This document shows positions 9,810 through 20,835 of a stretch of 64,000 nucleotides of DNA, one piece after another. Position 1 is the stretch's first letter, and every line of letters starts with the position of its first letter. Both the position numbers and the translations under genes were made by a program. The DNA lies in the NCBI GenBank assembly GCA_947652115.1, contig OX393564.1, positions 8,816,956 to 8,880,955 of the forward strand, in the 5' to 3' direction. The DNA is from Blastomussa wellsi (taxonomy: Eukaryota > Cnidaria > Anthozoa > Scleractinia > Plerogyridae). A model generated the notes under the pieces. The model saw only the letters and a list, made by a program, of their open reading frames with translations. It made no database searches and had not been told where the DNA came from.

Positions 9810-10350
9810 TTAACGTAGCGGCTATATAGTAGTCCACTACAACGAATACATACTCTCCAGAAGGCAAGGGGCCCATCGAATCTGCGACCAGATCTTACCA
9901 GGGCTGACTGGGGAACTCAGTTTGCTTCAAGGGTTCTGGAGGTGTGGGAGGTCCAACCAACTGGCATCCATGATAGCTCTTACATTTAGCTCCAAGTTGT
10001 TTATCAATTCCGGCCCACCAGACCTTACTGCGGAGTCTGTTTGGCCTTTGTCAATCCCTGATGTTCCTCGTGTGCCAAATCCAGCACCCTTCCCTTAATT
10101 TTGCTGGGATCGGTAGTCTTGATCCTCTTAGGACTAGTTTGCCTAATACAGAAAGTTCATTTCTAACAGCTTTGTATTGCGGTGGGGCATTGTCTCATTC
10201 TCCGGTTGTGATGAATTCTCTTAGCTGCGAAACTTCTGGGTTAACTGACGATTCTGCCTCAACTTCCTGTGCAGACAAAGCTTCAGGTGTTAATGATTCT
10301 GTCACAAACCGAATAAATTCTTCTACATCCTGATTCAGGCATACCCCCTG

Positions 10351-10899
10351 TCATTTGCCAAGACGTGAAAGTGAGTGAGCAATATTTTGTTTACCCGGAA
10401 TATACTGCACTTTAAATCTGTTTTGTTGGAGTCTCAGTACCAAGCGTTCTATCCTTGCTGAATTGCGCACATTGGCGGAATAGATAATTTCGAGGGGCTT
10501 GTGGTCGGTCATCAGAGTGAATTCTACTCCGTAAAGGTACACATGAAGTTTTTCACAGCCCCAGACAAGACCAAGGGATTATTTCTCTGTTTGAGAGTAC
10601 CTACGCTCTGCATCTATCAGACTACGGCTTGCGTACGCAACCATTCATTCGCACCCTCCTTGAACCTGTGTAAGTACCGCTCCCAAACCTACAGGACTGG
10701 CATCTGTGATGAGTTTGGTTTCTTCTGCATTTTTTTCGAAATATGCCAGGGTTTCTGCATTTGCCAAGCTGCTTTTCAGAGAATCGAAGGCACTTTGTTG
10801 CTCTGTACCCCACACAAAGGTAGCATCCTTTCTTGTCGGCCTGTGAAGTGGTTCGGCAATACTTGCTAAGGTGGGGATGAACCAGGCACTAAAGTTCAC
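10351..10899 (-). pseudogene. RNase H and connection remnant of the minus-strand gypsy element
   Basis: The minus-strand product FSAWFIPTLASIAEPLHRPTR is followed by LITDASPVGLGAVL (an RNase H catalytic aspartate block). A second frame gives GVEFTLMTDHKPLEIIY and RLQQNRFKVQYIPGKQNIAHSLSRLGK (the end of RNase H). A frameshift separates the two pieces. The order and motifs are those of Ty3/gypsy pol. Confidence 0.8.
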
Positions 10900-11300
10900 T
10901 AAACCAAGAAAACTTCGTACCTACCAGGCATTTTGAGGCTCTCTTGCTTCCATTACCGCTTCCACACGCGATTCGGTTGGTCCGATCCCTTGGTTGGACA
11001 GTAAGGAACCCATGAAAGTCGGCTTTGACATGCTGAATGCAAATTTTTACATCTTTGACAGGTAGCTGATCTGGCTTTACTTTCTGGGTCTCGTGCGAAG
11101 TGACCTTCTTACACACACCGGTAGCAATTTCTTCTTTTATTTTTGCCAAAACCCTGTTGTTTGTCATCCAACGCGTGTACACTTTCGCTCTTGGAATCAT
11201 TTTCGATCGACCTCGATTGCATGACTTTCGTCCGCTTCCATCGATCTTGCAATCTCTCGCGCCTTTGGAGTGAGCGTTCCACTTGGAGTGGGCGTTCCAC
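10889..11300 (-). pseudogene. Reverse-transcriptase remnant of the minus-strand gypsy element
   Basis: The segment lies between the gag and RNase H remnants on the minus strand. Short pieces such as WMTNNRVLAKIKEEIATGVCKK and QLPVKDVKICIQHVKADF can be read, but the catalytic YxDD block is not visible. Much of the reverse transcriptase is deleted or scrambled. The assignment rests mostly on position. Confidence 0.45.
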
Positions 11301-11469
11301 CTGCTTCGAGTAATTTTTTGCGAAGATTGTGTACCCTACATTTGCTGATTAGTTGATCGCGGATTTGTTCCTCCTTCCCTTCTCTGAATTCGAAGTTTTC
11401 CGCTAGTTGAAATAATTGCAGAACAAATCGATCCGCTCTCTCAGACTCCTCCTGTTTCGCTTGCCGAAA

Positions 11470-11802
11470 CTAGTGTCGTTCAAATGGAATGTTAACTTGA
11501 TGCGAAAAATATGCATCGAGTGACCTCATTGCTTTCGCGGACTCGGAGTCTGTTTCTGGAACCGGTCCAGGGTCAGTCAGGGTGTCGAAAATATCTTGGA
11601 TGTCTGGCCCAGCGCAGTGAAGGAGCAGCGCCTTTCCCTGGGGATCCTTTGTTACGCCTGTAGCTTCGAGGAAGAAATTCGAACTCGAAGGAACGTTTCC
11701 AGTGCCGCCATCTTGGACGCTAGTCGGGTTGCCTTTGTAGTCGAACGGATTAATGTTTCCAAATTCGATGTTAACTGACATTTCCAGTACTAATTTCCTC
11801 AA
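11470..11802 (-). pseudogene. gag N-terminus of the minus-strand gypsy element
   Basis: The 110-residue minus-strand frame reads PFDYKGNPTSVQDGG..., then FFLEATGVTKDPQGKALLLHCAGPDIQDIFDTL. This is the usual capsid start of coral and fish gypsy elements (a gag helix with LLLHCAG-DIQDIF). It begins shortly after a primer-binding-site-like motif. The frame ends early at RH. Confidence 0.65.
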
Positions 11803-11826
11803 GGAATCTGTTGACGATTGCTTTTC

Positions 11827-11839
11827 ATCCTCGTCGCCA
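11827..11839 (-). other. Primer-binding-site-like motif of the minus-strand gypsy element
   Basis: The minus strand reads TGGCGACGAGGAT directly after an LTR-like end (GTTGTTAAAAC). A TGG followed by a tRNA-acceptor complement is the expected primer-binding site. A near-identical TGGCGACAAGGAT follows the LTR of the other minus-strand gypsy element near 35580. The tRNA species was not determined. Confidence 0.6.
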
Positions 11840-11959
11840 GTTTTAACAACCTTTTATTCGCATTTAAGCCGCATTTGAACTCGTTTAGTCGTTTTCACGC
11901 ATTCGCTTGTTCGCCTCTCGAAAGCCTATCCCATGATACTTTTCACAGGTAGCCACAGG

Positions 11960-12788
11960 CAGCCCTTCTGATACTACAGGGTCTATGTACGCTCTGTGAT
12001 GGGTATGCCTGGATCCGAAACTGCGCTCGAAAAAATCATGTGCCGCGTACTCGGAAACACACACTTGTCGTCAAAATCGCGGAAGACCTCTATTGTGGAG
12101 GAAACACCCCCCATGAGCTGCTGGAAAATTAGAAGAAGGTCCTCCAGGCCTTCTACCAATGCGACTTATGCCTGTCCTCATCCACGACCGTAGTTAACCC
12201 TACGTCTACCACAATCCTTGGATGGATCTGGAGGTCTTGGACCTTACAGGCCAGCCCGCATCACATCGCAACCCTGGCTTCATGTCTGGTACCAGAGGCA
12301 GCAGGCCGCATGAGATCCTTCACCGGTGCCTACAAGGTCCTAGTTAGAGTAATGCCAATTTGCTCTAAATTTCTGGCCTCACTAGATGACACCGTAGCCG
12401 GGCGACAGTCAAACGAAGTTATTACCTGGTCCGATAACCTCAGAGCTGCATTCAACGAAGCCCAGCTGGCATTATCTACTAATCGTACTATCACCCTTCC
12501 GAAACCTGATGATCTACTTTGGATAGTCACCGACGGGGCGGTTAGGACACGGGGTATCGGCGCCGCATTGTATGTTACCCGGGGAGACAAGCTTCGCCTC
12601 ATCGGCTTCTTTTGTGCAAAACTCAGAGGGTTACCAGATTCTTGGCTGCCTTGTGAGATCGAGGCTCTATCTATTACACCTGCAACCAAACACTTCAGTC
12701 CTTACATCACCCAGTCGCACAGAAACGCGTGTGTCCTCACAGATAGCAAGACCTGTGTCCAAGCATTTGAGAACTTTAAACTTTATTG
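11960..12788 (+). pseudogene. Reverse transcriptase C-terminus and RNase H of the old plus-strand gypsy-like element
   Basis: The block starts [25 protein letters not shown], continues through degraded palm/thumb sequence, then a clean 159-codon frame (12310-12789) reads SFTGAYKVLVRVMP, ITWSDNLRAAFNEAQ, LWIVTDGAVRTRGIGAALY and LTDSKTCVQAFE. The TDGA and TDSK blocks are RNase H catalytic motifs. The frame is cut at about 12788 by LINE-derived DNA. Confidence 0.75.
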
Positions 12789-12944
12789 AATTTGTTGCAT
12801 AATAATGATAAAGAAAAAAGCATCAGCAACTGTAGCAGAAAACAGGACGATGTCCCAATTGATGTTCAACCCCAATAACTATTAACAAAATAATAATAAT
12901 TATTGTAATCGTAGAGGTAGTAATAAAATGGAAAAATTGATGTG

Positions 12945-13622
12945 ATGATGATGATAACTTTATTTAATGAGGGTAAAAACACTTTACAGTTAAAAACTGA
13001 TAAACTAATAATGACTTCCTTAACTTACACCCTCGCTACTTGAAAGATTATAAGAAAGGGTTATATCATCACAAAACTCTAAAAGCCTCCTTTTTAAAGT
13101 GTAAAATGAATCCATGCTTTTTATACCCGTTGTTTTTTTTGGATGGATAGACCTATCATAAAACGAATGTTTTAAGTAATTTTGTTTTGTGTGTGGTATT
13201 TGGCAATTTGATTCACTAGAATTACCCGTTTTCTGCCGAACTACAATTTGACAAAAAATTCTTGGTGACCCAGATCAGCATGGCCTGCTCTAGCCTTTTA
13301 GATGAGGACCAAGTCTTTCATTTCCTTTCTATGTTCTAATGGTAATAGAGAAATTTTAAGCAGCCGTTCCCTGTTGGACATGTCCATTGGATAATTCAAA
13401 ATAAACTTTGTGGCCCTGCGCTGAACGTTTTCTAGCAATAGTTTGTCCTTTGACGTGAAAGGTGACCATAGTTTACAAGCCTAATCTAATTGTGATCGAA
13501 CAATTGAGCAGCACAAGAGTTTCTGGGTATCAGGATCAATAATATATCTACAGACCCTACCAATAAGGCCTAGTGTTCGGTTTGCTTTGGAGGAGATCTG
13601 CTTTACATGTTGAGACCATTGG
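12945..13622 (-). mobile_element. LINE fragment, C-terminal polymerase region with an ATC-type tail
   Basis: On the minus strand, translation in shifting frames gives QISSKANRTLGLIGRVCRYI, SIVRSQLDXACKLWSPFTSK and ENVQRRATKFILNYPMDM, the typical C-terminal end of Jockey/I-like LINE reverse transcriptases. It differs from the LINE at 882-1545. The 3' end carries AATAAA followed by a short ATC-repeat tail at 12940-12955. It interrupts the RNase H of the old plus-strand gypsy element; 12790-12940 is AT-rich filler that I could not assign. Confidence 0.65.
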
Positions 13623-14743
13623 CGAGTGCTGTGGCAAGTTTTTCGCTAGCACACGTGTTTTTACCTTTCATAAGTCGTTTCCAAGCCTCCGTTAAATGCA
13701 CGTATACGGTGCAGCAATTCTGCCGTCCGACCTCGTCAGTCGCAATGCGCCCCCTTGCCAAGGTGTCACCTGCCAAGTTTGCGCCTTTATGGACCGTACC
13801 CTAGAGTCTGCAGTTCGACAACCCTCTAATTGGTCCAAGGAACAAGACCATCGAAAGAGCTGACCAATATTAAGGATGTATCATCGTACCAAGACAAGAA
13901 TAGTAATCGAAGATGAGCGCAATCACACATTACACGACGCTCTCGTTCAACTTTGCATTCAATAAGCTACACCCTCTAGACGGTCATCCCGCCATCATCC
14001 GAACAGACCCCGCCTCTGGATTTACGTCCCTCGTTAGAGACCTGCTGTCACAACGCCACAGAATCGTCTTCGAAATAGATAATCTAAAGAACCCAAATAA
14101 AAACCCCGTGGCATAAGAGCCCATACAAGAGCTAGGGATTGAGTTACTTCGCCAAGACCCCCTTGGTGGTGCAGATAACGATGTTACCCTAGCAGTAGCG
14201 ACAGCCAACTTAAATTGCCGAATCCGCTAGCAGGGATTATCTGCTCGTGAGTGTGGTGTCAACGATCGAGTCCAGTTCCCAAACCGTCAACTCCCCATGT
14301 CCGACGCAGGTCTCATAACCAAACAGCATGATCAAAGCCTCGCCAATCATCCTCATAGCATGAAATCCAAAGCCCTGTTGGCCCTAGCTCGACCTACTCC
14401 CAACGCTGAAGTTGGAGACCTCGTCTGCATCCATTCAGACAGAAACAAATCAAGGGCAAGGGACCGTTATTTGGTAACCAAAGTTGAAGGCGCCTTCTGT
14501 AACGTGAGAAAGTTCATCGGTTCTCAGTTACGTATTACCAGCTATCGCGTACGAAAATCGGAGTGGTATCGTGTCCCAAGAGAACTATCAGAAACACACT
14601 GTCCTCCACGCCAATACGACTCTTCCGGAGATGAACAGGATCCCATTAAACAAACCACTCCACCTACTCCAGCAGAGATCCCGTATGGAATCTCTTTACC
14701 GGCACAACAAGACGTACAAGTGCCAGAAGATAATTACTCCTGA
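13620..14743 (+). pseudogene. RNase H end and integrase of the old plus-strand gypsy-like element
   Basis: From 13620 the plus strand gives LPSDLVSRNAPPCQG-like residues with a Cys-x2-Cys knuckle. The region then runs through broken integrase core pieces (RTDPASGFTSLV, KNPNKNPVA) to a clean 148-codon frame at 14297-14743 containing LITKQHDQSLANHPHS, GDLVCIHSDRNKSRARDRYLV and VRKFIGSQLRITSYRVRKSE. This is the C-terminal DNA-binding tail of the integrase. Several stops lie before 14297. Confidence 0.75.
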
Positions 14744-14799
14744 CTGGGACCACGTACTAGTGACCCTGAGGGTCCCCGTCTAACCAAGCCGAAGAGACA

Positions 14800-15235
14800 C
14801 ATTTTCTTACCTCTGAAGGAGTCAACCAGCCGAGGCGATCAGCTTTTCGGCGTCGGCGCCGCGCACGTTAAGATGATTATGTCACAGACTTCTGAGAAAG
14901 GCTGATCTTAGACTGTAATGTGATCAGCATTTACATCATGGCACCTAGTCTGCCAATGTAGGGACATCCAATGCGTTTATATTCTTTAGTTTCATTATCT
15001 GTTAGGGTCACACATTTCATTTGTCCACTTTGCAGTTAACGTATTTAGCTTTGCATATCCGTTATTCCTTTGTACAAGAAGAGAGATTATGCCAGTACCG
15101 GTCAGCGGTACTTAGTTTTGTCATGCTCACGTTCTCGGGTGTGGGTGTGTTTTTTGTCAGCCATCTTGTATTTTAAATTGGCTCATGTGTTAGATTTGCC
15201 TATTAAACGTATCAGCAGCTTGTAAGCACGACAAG
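14800..15235 (+). repeat. Presumed 3' UTR and LTR of the old plus-strand gypsy-like element
   Basis: The non-coding stretch follows the integrase stop. It includes a TGTTAGGG start at about 14999 and a T-rich, promoter-like tract with ATTAAA near 15205. No second copy lies in the window, so it cannot be verified as an LTR. Confidence 0.35.
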
Positions 15236-15239
15236 CAAA

Positions 15240-16990
15240 CTAGAGAAGAAAGGGAGGCAAGAAGAGTACCACCAGATAATACAGGAACAAATATCTGAAG
15301 GAATACTCGAACCAGTGGCCACACAACCAACGGGGGAGGTCATGCACTATATCACTCATCAGGTCGTTATCTGAAAAAATGCAGCCACTACAAAAATGAG
15401 GATTGTCTATGACTGTTCAGCGATAGCCAACAACCAAAGCCCCTCCCTCAACGACTGCTTGCTGACCGGACAACCTCTACAACCGTTGTGTACCACAGGA
15501 GATATTCAGAAAGCTTTCCTTCAAGTCCGAGTGCACAAACAAGACAGAGTTACACGGTGGGTCCTGTGGTATGACAGCCAAGCTGATAGGAACGTAAGAG
15601 AGTACCGTTTCACACGAGTGATATTTGGAGCTAAATCAACTCATTAAAGGGGCACAGTCACCATCAATAAAGCCAACTTTGTCAATGATGAAAATTGCCT
15701 TCAAATCAAACGAAACCTTAAAATAGTAGTTTTCTAAGGTGGAGAAACACCAAATATACACCAATCAAGATGGCTTAGGATAAGGAAGATTGAGAAGGAT
15801 CCCAATTGAAAATTTTGACAAATTTAGGCTAAACTTTTCAAACTGTCTCATCCGTGACTGAGCTCCTTTAAGGATTACTAGGAATAATTTGCTTCCAGTG
15901 CACAAGGACTCCTAGAGGACACGTATGCCGATGACATTCAAGGGATAGGAGATAAAGAAGATGATCCGATTACATTTAAAGAAGAACCAATCAAGATCTT
16001 ATCGAAAGGTCGCTTTTCTCTCCACAAGTGGCACAGCAACCTGGAGCATCTTAACTCGGATGAACAAGCTGGTGAAGAAGAGACCTACGTCAAGCGTCTT
16101 GTTGTTGTTGTTGTGACGTATCAAGACTTGCGCCAAAGGAGACGAGTATCCCACGGCTAGAATTGGTCGCGGCACACACCTTGGCGAGACTTCAAAACAA
16201 TATGAGCGGAGCATTGGTTTCCTTCACTATCACAGCATACCATAACTGGGTGGACAGCAATTACAGTACTATGCTGGCTCTCAAATCGTGGAGAGTAGAC
16301 ACGTTTCGTACGTTATCGAGTTAGAAAGATTGGCGAGCTTACAGAGCCAGCGGTGAGGAGATTTGTCCCCACAACTGAGAACCCAAGCGACCAAGGAACC
16401 CAAGGGGTATCACCGGACAAGCTCAAAATATTTTGGTTAAAGGGACCAAGCTGGCTCTCAAATGAGTCACACAGGCCAGAGCAATAGGCTATCTTGGACA
16501 CAAAATGAATCCAAATCAGAGAGGGACAGGAAGGATGCACGAGGAGCCATCAAGAGCTGGTCAGAAGATCTCCTTAACAAGTTCCCTTGCTGGTAGTTAC
16601 TTCGTAGAAAGGCATTTATGAAGTGTTTCATCAGCAGCTGCAGAAAGGTTCGTCGAAATGGGCCACTCACTAAATCAGAGGTTGTAGAAACAGAGGCCAT
16701 ATGGGTCCTGATCACGTAAGAAACAAGCGACATGACGTCCGCCCTAAGACTGGCTAAAGGTGAAGTTGGAATTCCGAGGTGCAACGAACGAGTTCAAGGC
16801 TACACACCCATCTTCATTCCGAGAAAATCTGCCTTGGCGAGATCCATCATCGAACATTGTCATCTGCAGACTTTCTAAGGGAGATTCGTGACAACAGTGA
16901 GCAAGGTGCGACAAAAGTACTGGATTCCCAAGTTCCCAAGAATACCGAGCTTAAGTCCTACCTGCCCATGCCTCTTCAAGAATTCACAGC
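15240..16990 (+). pseudogene. Decayed BEL/Pao element fragment (reverse transcriptase, RNase H and integrase finger)
   Basis: A frame at 15396-15643 reads MRIVYDCSAIANNQSPSLND, GDIQKAFLQVRVHKQDR and EYRFTRVIFGAKS. After a MITE insertion, DTYADDIQGIGD (YxDD-type block) and FSLHKWHSNLEHLNSDEQ follow at about 15920-16080. Then come the RNase H block SIPRLELVAAHTLARL near 16145 and an integrase-finger block QKYWIPKFP near 16920. The blocks are collinear and typical of BEL/Pao pol. The sequence is unrelated at base level to the intact element at 2514-9739 and is much older. Confidence 0.75.
15644..15871. mobile_element. MITE with TTAAAGGGGCACAGTC ends (copy 1), inserted in the BEL fragment
   Basis: The 228-bp element begins TTAAAGGGGCACAGTC and ends GACTGAGCTCCTTTAA, giving a 16-bp imperfect terminal inverted repeat. 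The same family occurs at 21362-21591. TTAA at both ends suggests a piggyBac-like TTAA target, but a TA target cannot be excluded. Confidence 0.85.
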
Positions 16991-17049
16991 GCCGTTCAAC
17001 GTTACTGGGTTTGACTTTTGACACGCGTTCAGTGTTGGGTGTACCTCAC

Positions 17050-17580
17050 TGTAATCTCAAACTCAGATAATGTTACATTACAACGTATCAACGTATCACG
17101 TGTATTATGATGTAATCACTACAACTTTGCCGGACCGCTTCTGTACAAATCTGGAAACAATGGAACTAGCAAGGCCTACATTACGCTGTTTACACCTGCA
17201 AGTAAAGTCTAGTAACGTCTAGTATAACGTCTAGTAACGTCTAATATAAAAACGGTAAATACGCCTTTACCGTCTGATGGCTTTAACGTCTCTCTGTAAG
17301 AGCGTCTGAACGACGCTCTTAACGGACAACTTTTTAAAGGCGTCTAGTATAAAAATGGGACGCCATGAACTTGGACATGTTTCCAGCAAGTTGCAAGTCG
17401 AGTTGTTCGTAAATCCGCGCACAAAACGTTTGCTCGTGTCCAGTGCCCTCCGAGTGTAGAACCCAGTCTTTTTTCATTGTCTGCTTTTTTTCTGTTAGGC
17501 CGTCTACTAAATGCGTCCCGTTTTTATGCCAGACGCCTTTAACGTGTAGCATAAAAACGGCCATTGAAACCGGGGCGAAT
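17050..17580. repeat. Non-coding region with short TAACGTCTAGTA-type repeats
   Basis: Around 17208-17250 the motif GTCTAGTA/TAACGTCTA recurs four times. Further CGTCTAGTATAAAAA and inverted GACGCC/GGCGTC motifs lie at 17338-17575. I found no coding frame and no terminal repeats that define an element. Confidence 0.4.
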
Positions 17581-17739
17581 TAACGCCGACCGAAGCGACC
17601 AGAACGAGAAGCAAGGCATAAAGCCGTGAATCGCTCGGTGGGAATGATAGCGAACGAGATCAGTATTGGAACTTTTCTGTGCGGAGAACGCGACGGAGAG
17701 CAGTTGTCACGCAAATGAACTGAGCATTTGAACTTAAGG
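17580..17739 (+). promoter_or_regulatory. CpG-rich candidate promoter / first non-coding exon
   Basis: This 160-bp stretch is clearly richer in CpG than its surroundings and ends TTAAG|GTAATTTTTT, a plausible splice donor. It may be the first exon of the double-stranded-RNA-binding gene starting at 20835, but no transcript evidence exists here. Confidence 0.3.
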
Positions 17740-17883
17740 TAATTTTTTATTATTATTATTTTATTGTTTCTGTTATTTCTGTTTCCTTGTTTCTGGTTTC
17801 TACATTCGTTGTTGTTTAATTAAGAGTTTTCCGCTTCACAATCTAGATTTCCTAATTTCTGATTTCTGGAATTCGAAATCGGA

Positions 17884-18089
17884 TTGGCCGCAAAGCTTCC
17901 TGATTACTCTAACCTTCTTTTTCAACAAGGCGAGAACTGGCATGCTTGGGCAATCGCTGCACGTAGAGGACTGTGGGCGAAGACTGCAAGAAGTTGGGTC
18001 CAGTCATCTCACGGTCATCCAGCGGCAGCCGCCATTTTGAATAATCCCTTCAAGTGTTCAGGGCACGGAACTATTTTTCCTCAAAAGCC
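17884..18089 (+). other. Possible alternative 5' non-coding exon or regulatory segment
   Basis: The segment is open in one frame but has no ATG. It ends AAAGCCAG|GTGAGAAAC, a strong donor-like site. It contains GCCGCCATTTTGAA at about 18029, a YY1-like motif often found in promoters and 5' UTRs. A role for the downstream gene is inference. Confidence 0.25.
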
Positions 18090-18716
18090 AGGTGAGAAAC
18101 GTAGCCAGTTTCGTTAAGATACATTTTTAAATTTACATGGACCAATAAAAATACGAATGTGTTTTCTTTAGCGTATTTTTATAGCTGTTATGTAGGGAAA
18201 AAGCAGTGCCGAAGTTGGTTTCTTTATAATATAAGCTTAATTTTATCGGCGTTCGGAAATCACCATGATTTGGTCAGCAGAGTCACCTCTCAAGTTTCAC
18301 GGTTCTTACGGCAATCCCATGATGAGATGCAATGATCTCACGGTAAACAGATTGACAAGCCGATGAAATGCAATTTCCTTCAAAAGCAATACCAGGCAAT
18401 ACTCTGTAGAAATCCACAGTTGTAAGGCATGTTTACTGTAATATTTGATGCCAAATAAGGTTATAATTACCATTCTCTCGCATTCTTGCTAGTTACGTTT
18501 TGCTGTCAAAATGGCGGAAAACGATGAATATTTTATATCAGGATTTAGTTATTTTTGATGCGTTCTATAAATCCTGGGTTTTTCCCAAATCTCCAGGCTT
18601 TTTTACCTTGATCTCCAGGTTTTAGGTCTTTTGGAGTTGAGTGGTCTGGGTTGTGTTCTTCCCAGGTGTGGCATAGTGATCTTGTTATCTTCTGCCGGAT
18701 AATTGTGTTCTGATTA

Positions 18717-18946
18717 ACAGTCTTTCCCGTAAAACCGTGAACACCAGAAAAAAATTTCTGGAATGTTTATTGTGTAGTGACCAATCGCATCCAAAGTTAA
18801 GGACACGCGAACAAACCTCAATACCACAAACTAATGACTGTTGATGTTTGCGGTTTAGTTTTCTCACATCTGATTGGCTTTTTCTTTGTAACACAATAAC
18901 ATTCCATAAACATTTCTGGTGTTCATGGTTTTACGGGAAAGACTGT
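18717..18946. mobile_element. MITE with ACAGTCTTTCCCGTAAAAC ends
   Basis: The 230-bp element has inverted ends of about 34 bp (ACAGTCTTTCCCGTAAAAC at left, its near-perfect reverse complement at right). No open frame is present. The target duplication is unclear (TTA at left, AAA at right). Confidence 0.85.
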
Positions 18947-20291
18947 AAAGCTATATAATCAGCATTTGTAGTGTCAGCTGCAAATATAGGGAAAGGTCAA
19001 AGGGTACATATAGCCTATTCTCACACTTCGTCACACCAGGTCTCACTCATGAGAACGGAATTAGTTTAAAGAACCCATGCTAAAATTCAGGTATAGTGCT
19101 ACTGCCTGAGTTTTGTACTCAGGCCCCAAAGGGTACTTCTGTATTTTGATTGCAGATAGCACCATTGTTTTGGCCAGTCCCAAGTGGTTATGCCTAGTTA
19201 CTAAGTGTCAACACAGTCTTAAAATGGCTCTTATTGGAGTTCTCAGCGGTTTTACATACAAACGAGGCTAACGGGTCATTGTGCATTGTGTTGTCCGATG
19301 TTTTGACCCTTTCGCCTCGTACGCATGCTGTCAAAACAAAAGAATATATTATCGCAGGCTCATCTTCAATAACAGCTATTATGGCGCACCTTCATTTGCA
19401 TGTTGTGGGTTTGTTTTAAAACGTAACATTGAAAATCATCACAAATTTGCACATGGGTGTTTGCAGGCAAGATCCCATTTTCCCACTTGAAACTATTGAA
19501 TGATTCATTGGAAAATTTCACCCCAAATGTTCCTGTTAGAATTTGACAACATGCCGTGGTCTGTTCTAGGAAAAGCAGCAAAAATGTCTCAAGTTTGTTT
19601 GCATTGTGTTACAGGTTATTTTCATAGTTTGGTCTACCACTGATCATAGCTCTCAGCCAATAACAGTGTTCAAAATTAGCGGTTGCCCAGTGTCCAGGGA
19701 CAACTAAAACTTTGTTGGGCAACCGGATTTTAGGAAAAAATAAAGGGCTGGTTGCCTGAGATTGTCCGGCATTTGACACAAGGACAACCTTGATTTTTTT
19801 CAAATTTTGAGCACTGCAATAAGTGATCTTGAAAGAGTTTTCTCAGTTATTTTACATGCAGTGTGTAGGCACATCACCAAATCTGCTTCATGGCACTCCA
19901 AGTTTGTATAGGAAGTGACTTTTACACATCTGCATTTACACCCACTTACTGAAATGTCAATTACAAAGAGGTTACACCTCAACTACACCAACCATTCCAA
20001 GATTGTGTTTTAGGGCTCTTAGAGCTAGATGATAAAGCCTGTGTGTAAATGTGAAATTTAATTAGCTATATATTTAAAAGAAGTATGTTGTTTACTTATA
20101 CAATATCATTTGAGCTCTCATAACCAACCACCTCAATATTGAAACACTGAAATAAATTATGAAATAGAAGCTGGTGTAGTGTCTTGAGTTTGTATAAAGA
20201 TTAGGATAGTGAAAGGTGATTTTGTTAGTTCAAGTGGGAGTGCTAAAGTATGAAAAAGTAGAGTTTCTAGTATAACATACATGAAAAAAAA

Positions 20292-20326
<35 letters not shown>

Positions 20327-20834
20327 GAGGGTAACACCAGTACAAAAAGTGTAACACCAGTGCAATTTGTTATTATGGTTGCAAATGTTTTAAAAGAACC
20401 GCTTTCAGTTTGTAGCATTAACAGCTGATCTTCATCAGCCAATCAGTAACTAAAGTGTTGAATCACGCATCTAATGCTCACTTGCTGTTTGCAATAAGAT
20501 CTTCCGGCACTTCATCCAGGCAAATTTTTTCATGTTTATATTATTAATAAGTAATCTTGCGGTTTTTCTCGTTCAGTCTGGAATTAAATTGCATTTGTGA
20601 GTTTTTAAAAAAAGATGAAATTGCACTCGCTGAAGCTGCTTGTGCAATTTCAGGTATTTAAAAAACTCACTTCTGCAAACCTATACTAAATAATTGTGTA
20701 ATATGAAGTTTGTTGCAAACATGATTCTACATGTACTGTATGTGCTAAGTGTGTTATATTTTCTATAAGGTGTGGAGTGATTGAACATGTATGTGAAGTT
20801 ACTCTGTTCAACAAACTTTTTTATTGTTGTTTAG
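18947..20834. other. Non-coding stretch, probably intron or 5' flank of the dsRBD gene
   Basis: I see no exon with splice-site support and no clear mobile element. The sequence is AT-rich with short scattered inverted repeats. Confidence 0.4.
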
Positions 20835-20835
20835 C

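Larger units (their letters stand above)
9740..10330 (-). pseudogene. Integrase N-terminal half of the minus-strand gypsy element
   Basis: Read on the minus strand this segment encodes the zinc-finger linker and first catalytic region of a gypsy integrase, including a VVDYY-like block about 60 bases from the BEL junction. Joining it to 2513 downward keeps a consistent integrase frame across the GAGAC site. Frameshifts are frequent. A perfect inverted repeat lies at 9768-9809. Confidence 0.65.
1940..11945 (-). mobile_element. Degenerate minus-strand Ty3/gypsy element, interrupted by a complete BEL/Pao element
   Basis: On the minus strand the order from high to low coordinate is LTR remnant, primer-binding-site-like motif (11827-11839), gag (11470-11802), reverse transcriptase (10889-11300), RNase H (10351-10899) and integrase (10330-9740 and then 2513-1940). 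Many frameshifts and stops are present. The left edge falls within the integrase C-terminus, so the 3' LTR is missing. Both flanks share a TACTT...TTCACA-like sequence, which may be a target duplication or microhomology. Boundaries are plus or minus about 20 bases. Confidence 0.75.
1..15235 (+). mobile_element. Old, degenerate Ty3/gypsy-like LTR retrotransposon, host of a nested insertion cluster
   Basis: Plus-strand fragments of gag, protease, reverse transcriptase, RNase H and integrase occur in the correct order at 289-881, 1556-1940, 11960-12788 and 13620-14743. The intervening DNA belongs to other mobile elements, so these pieces are one interrupted element. The 5' end lies outside the window. 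The frames carry several stops and frameshifts, so the copy is dead. The right limit is set by a presumed 3' LTR ending near 15235 and is approximate. Confidence 0.75.

Noticed and set aside
17884..18117. 77-codon frame taken as a protein
   Set aside because: It has no ATG start and runs across a strong splice-donor-like site. A non-coding 5' exon or regulatory role is more likely.
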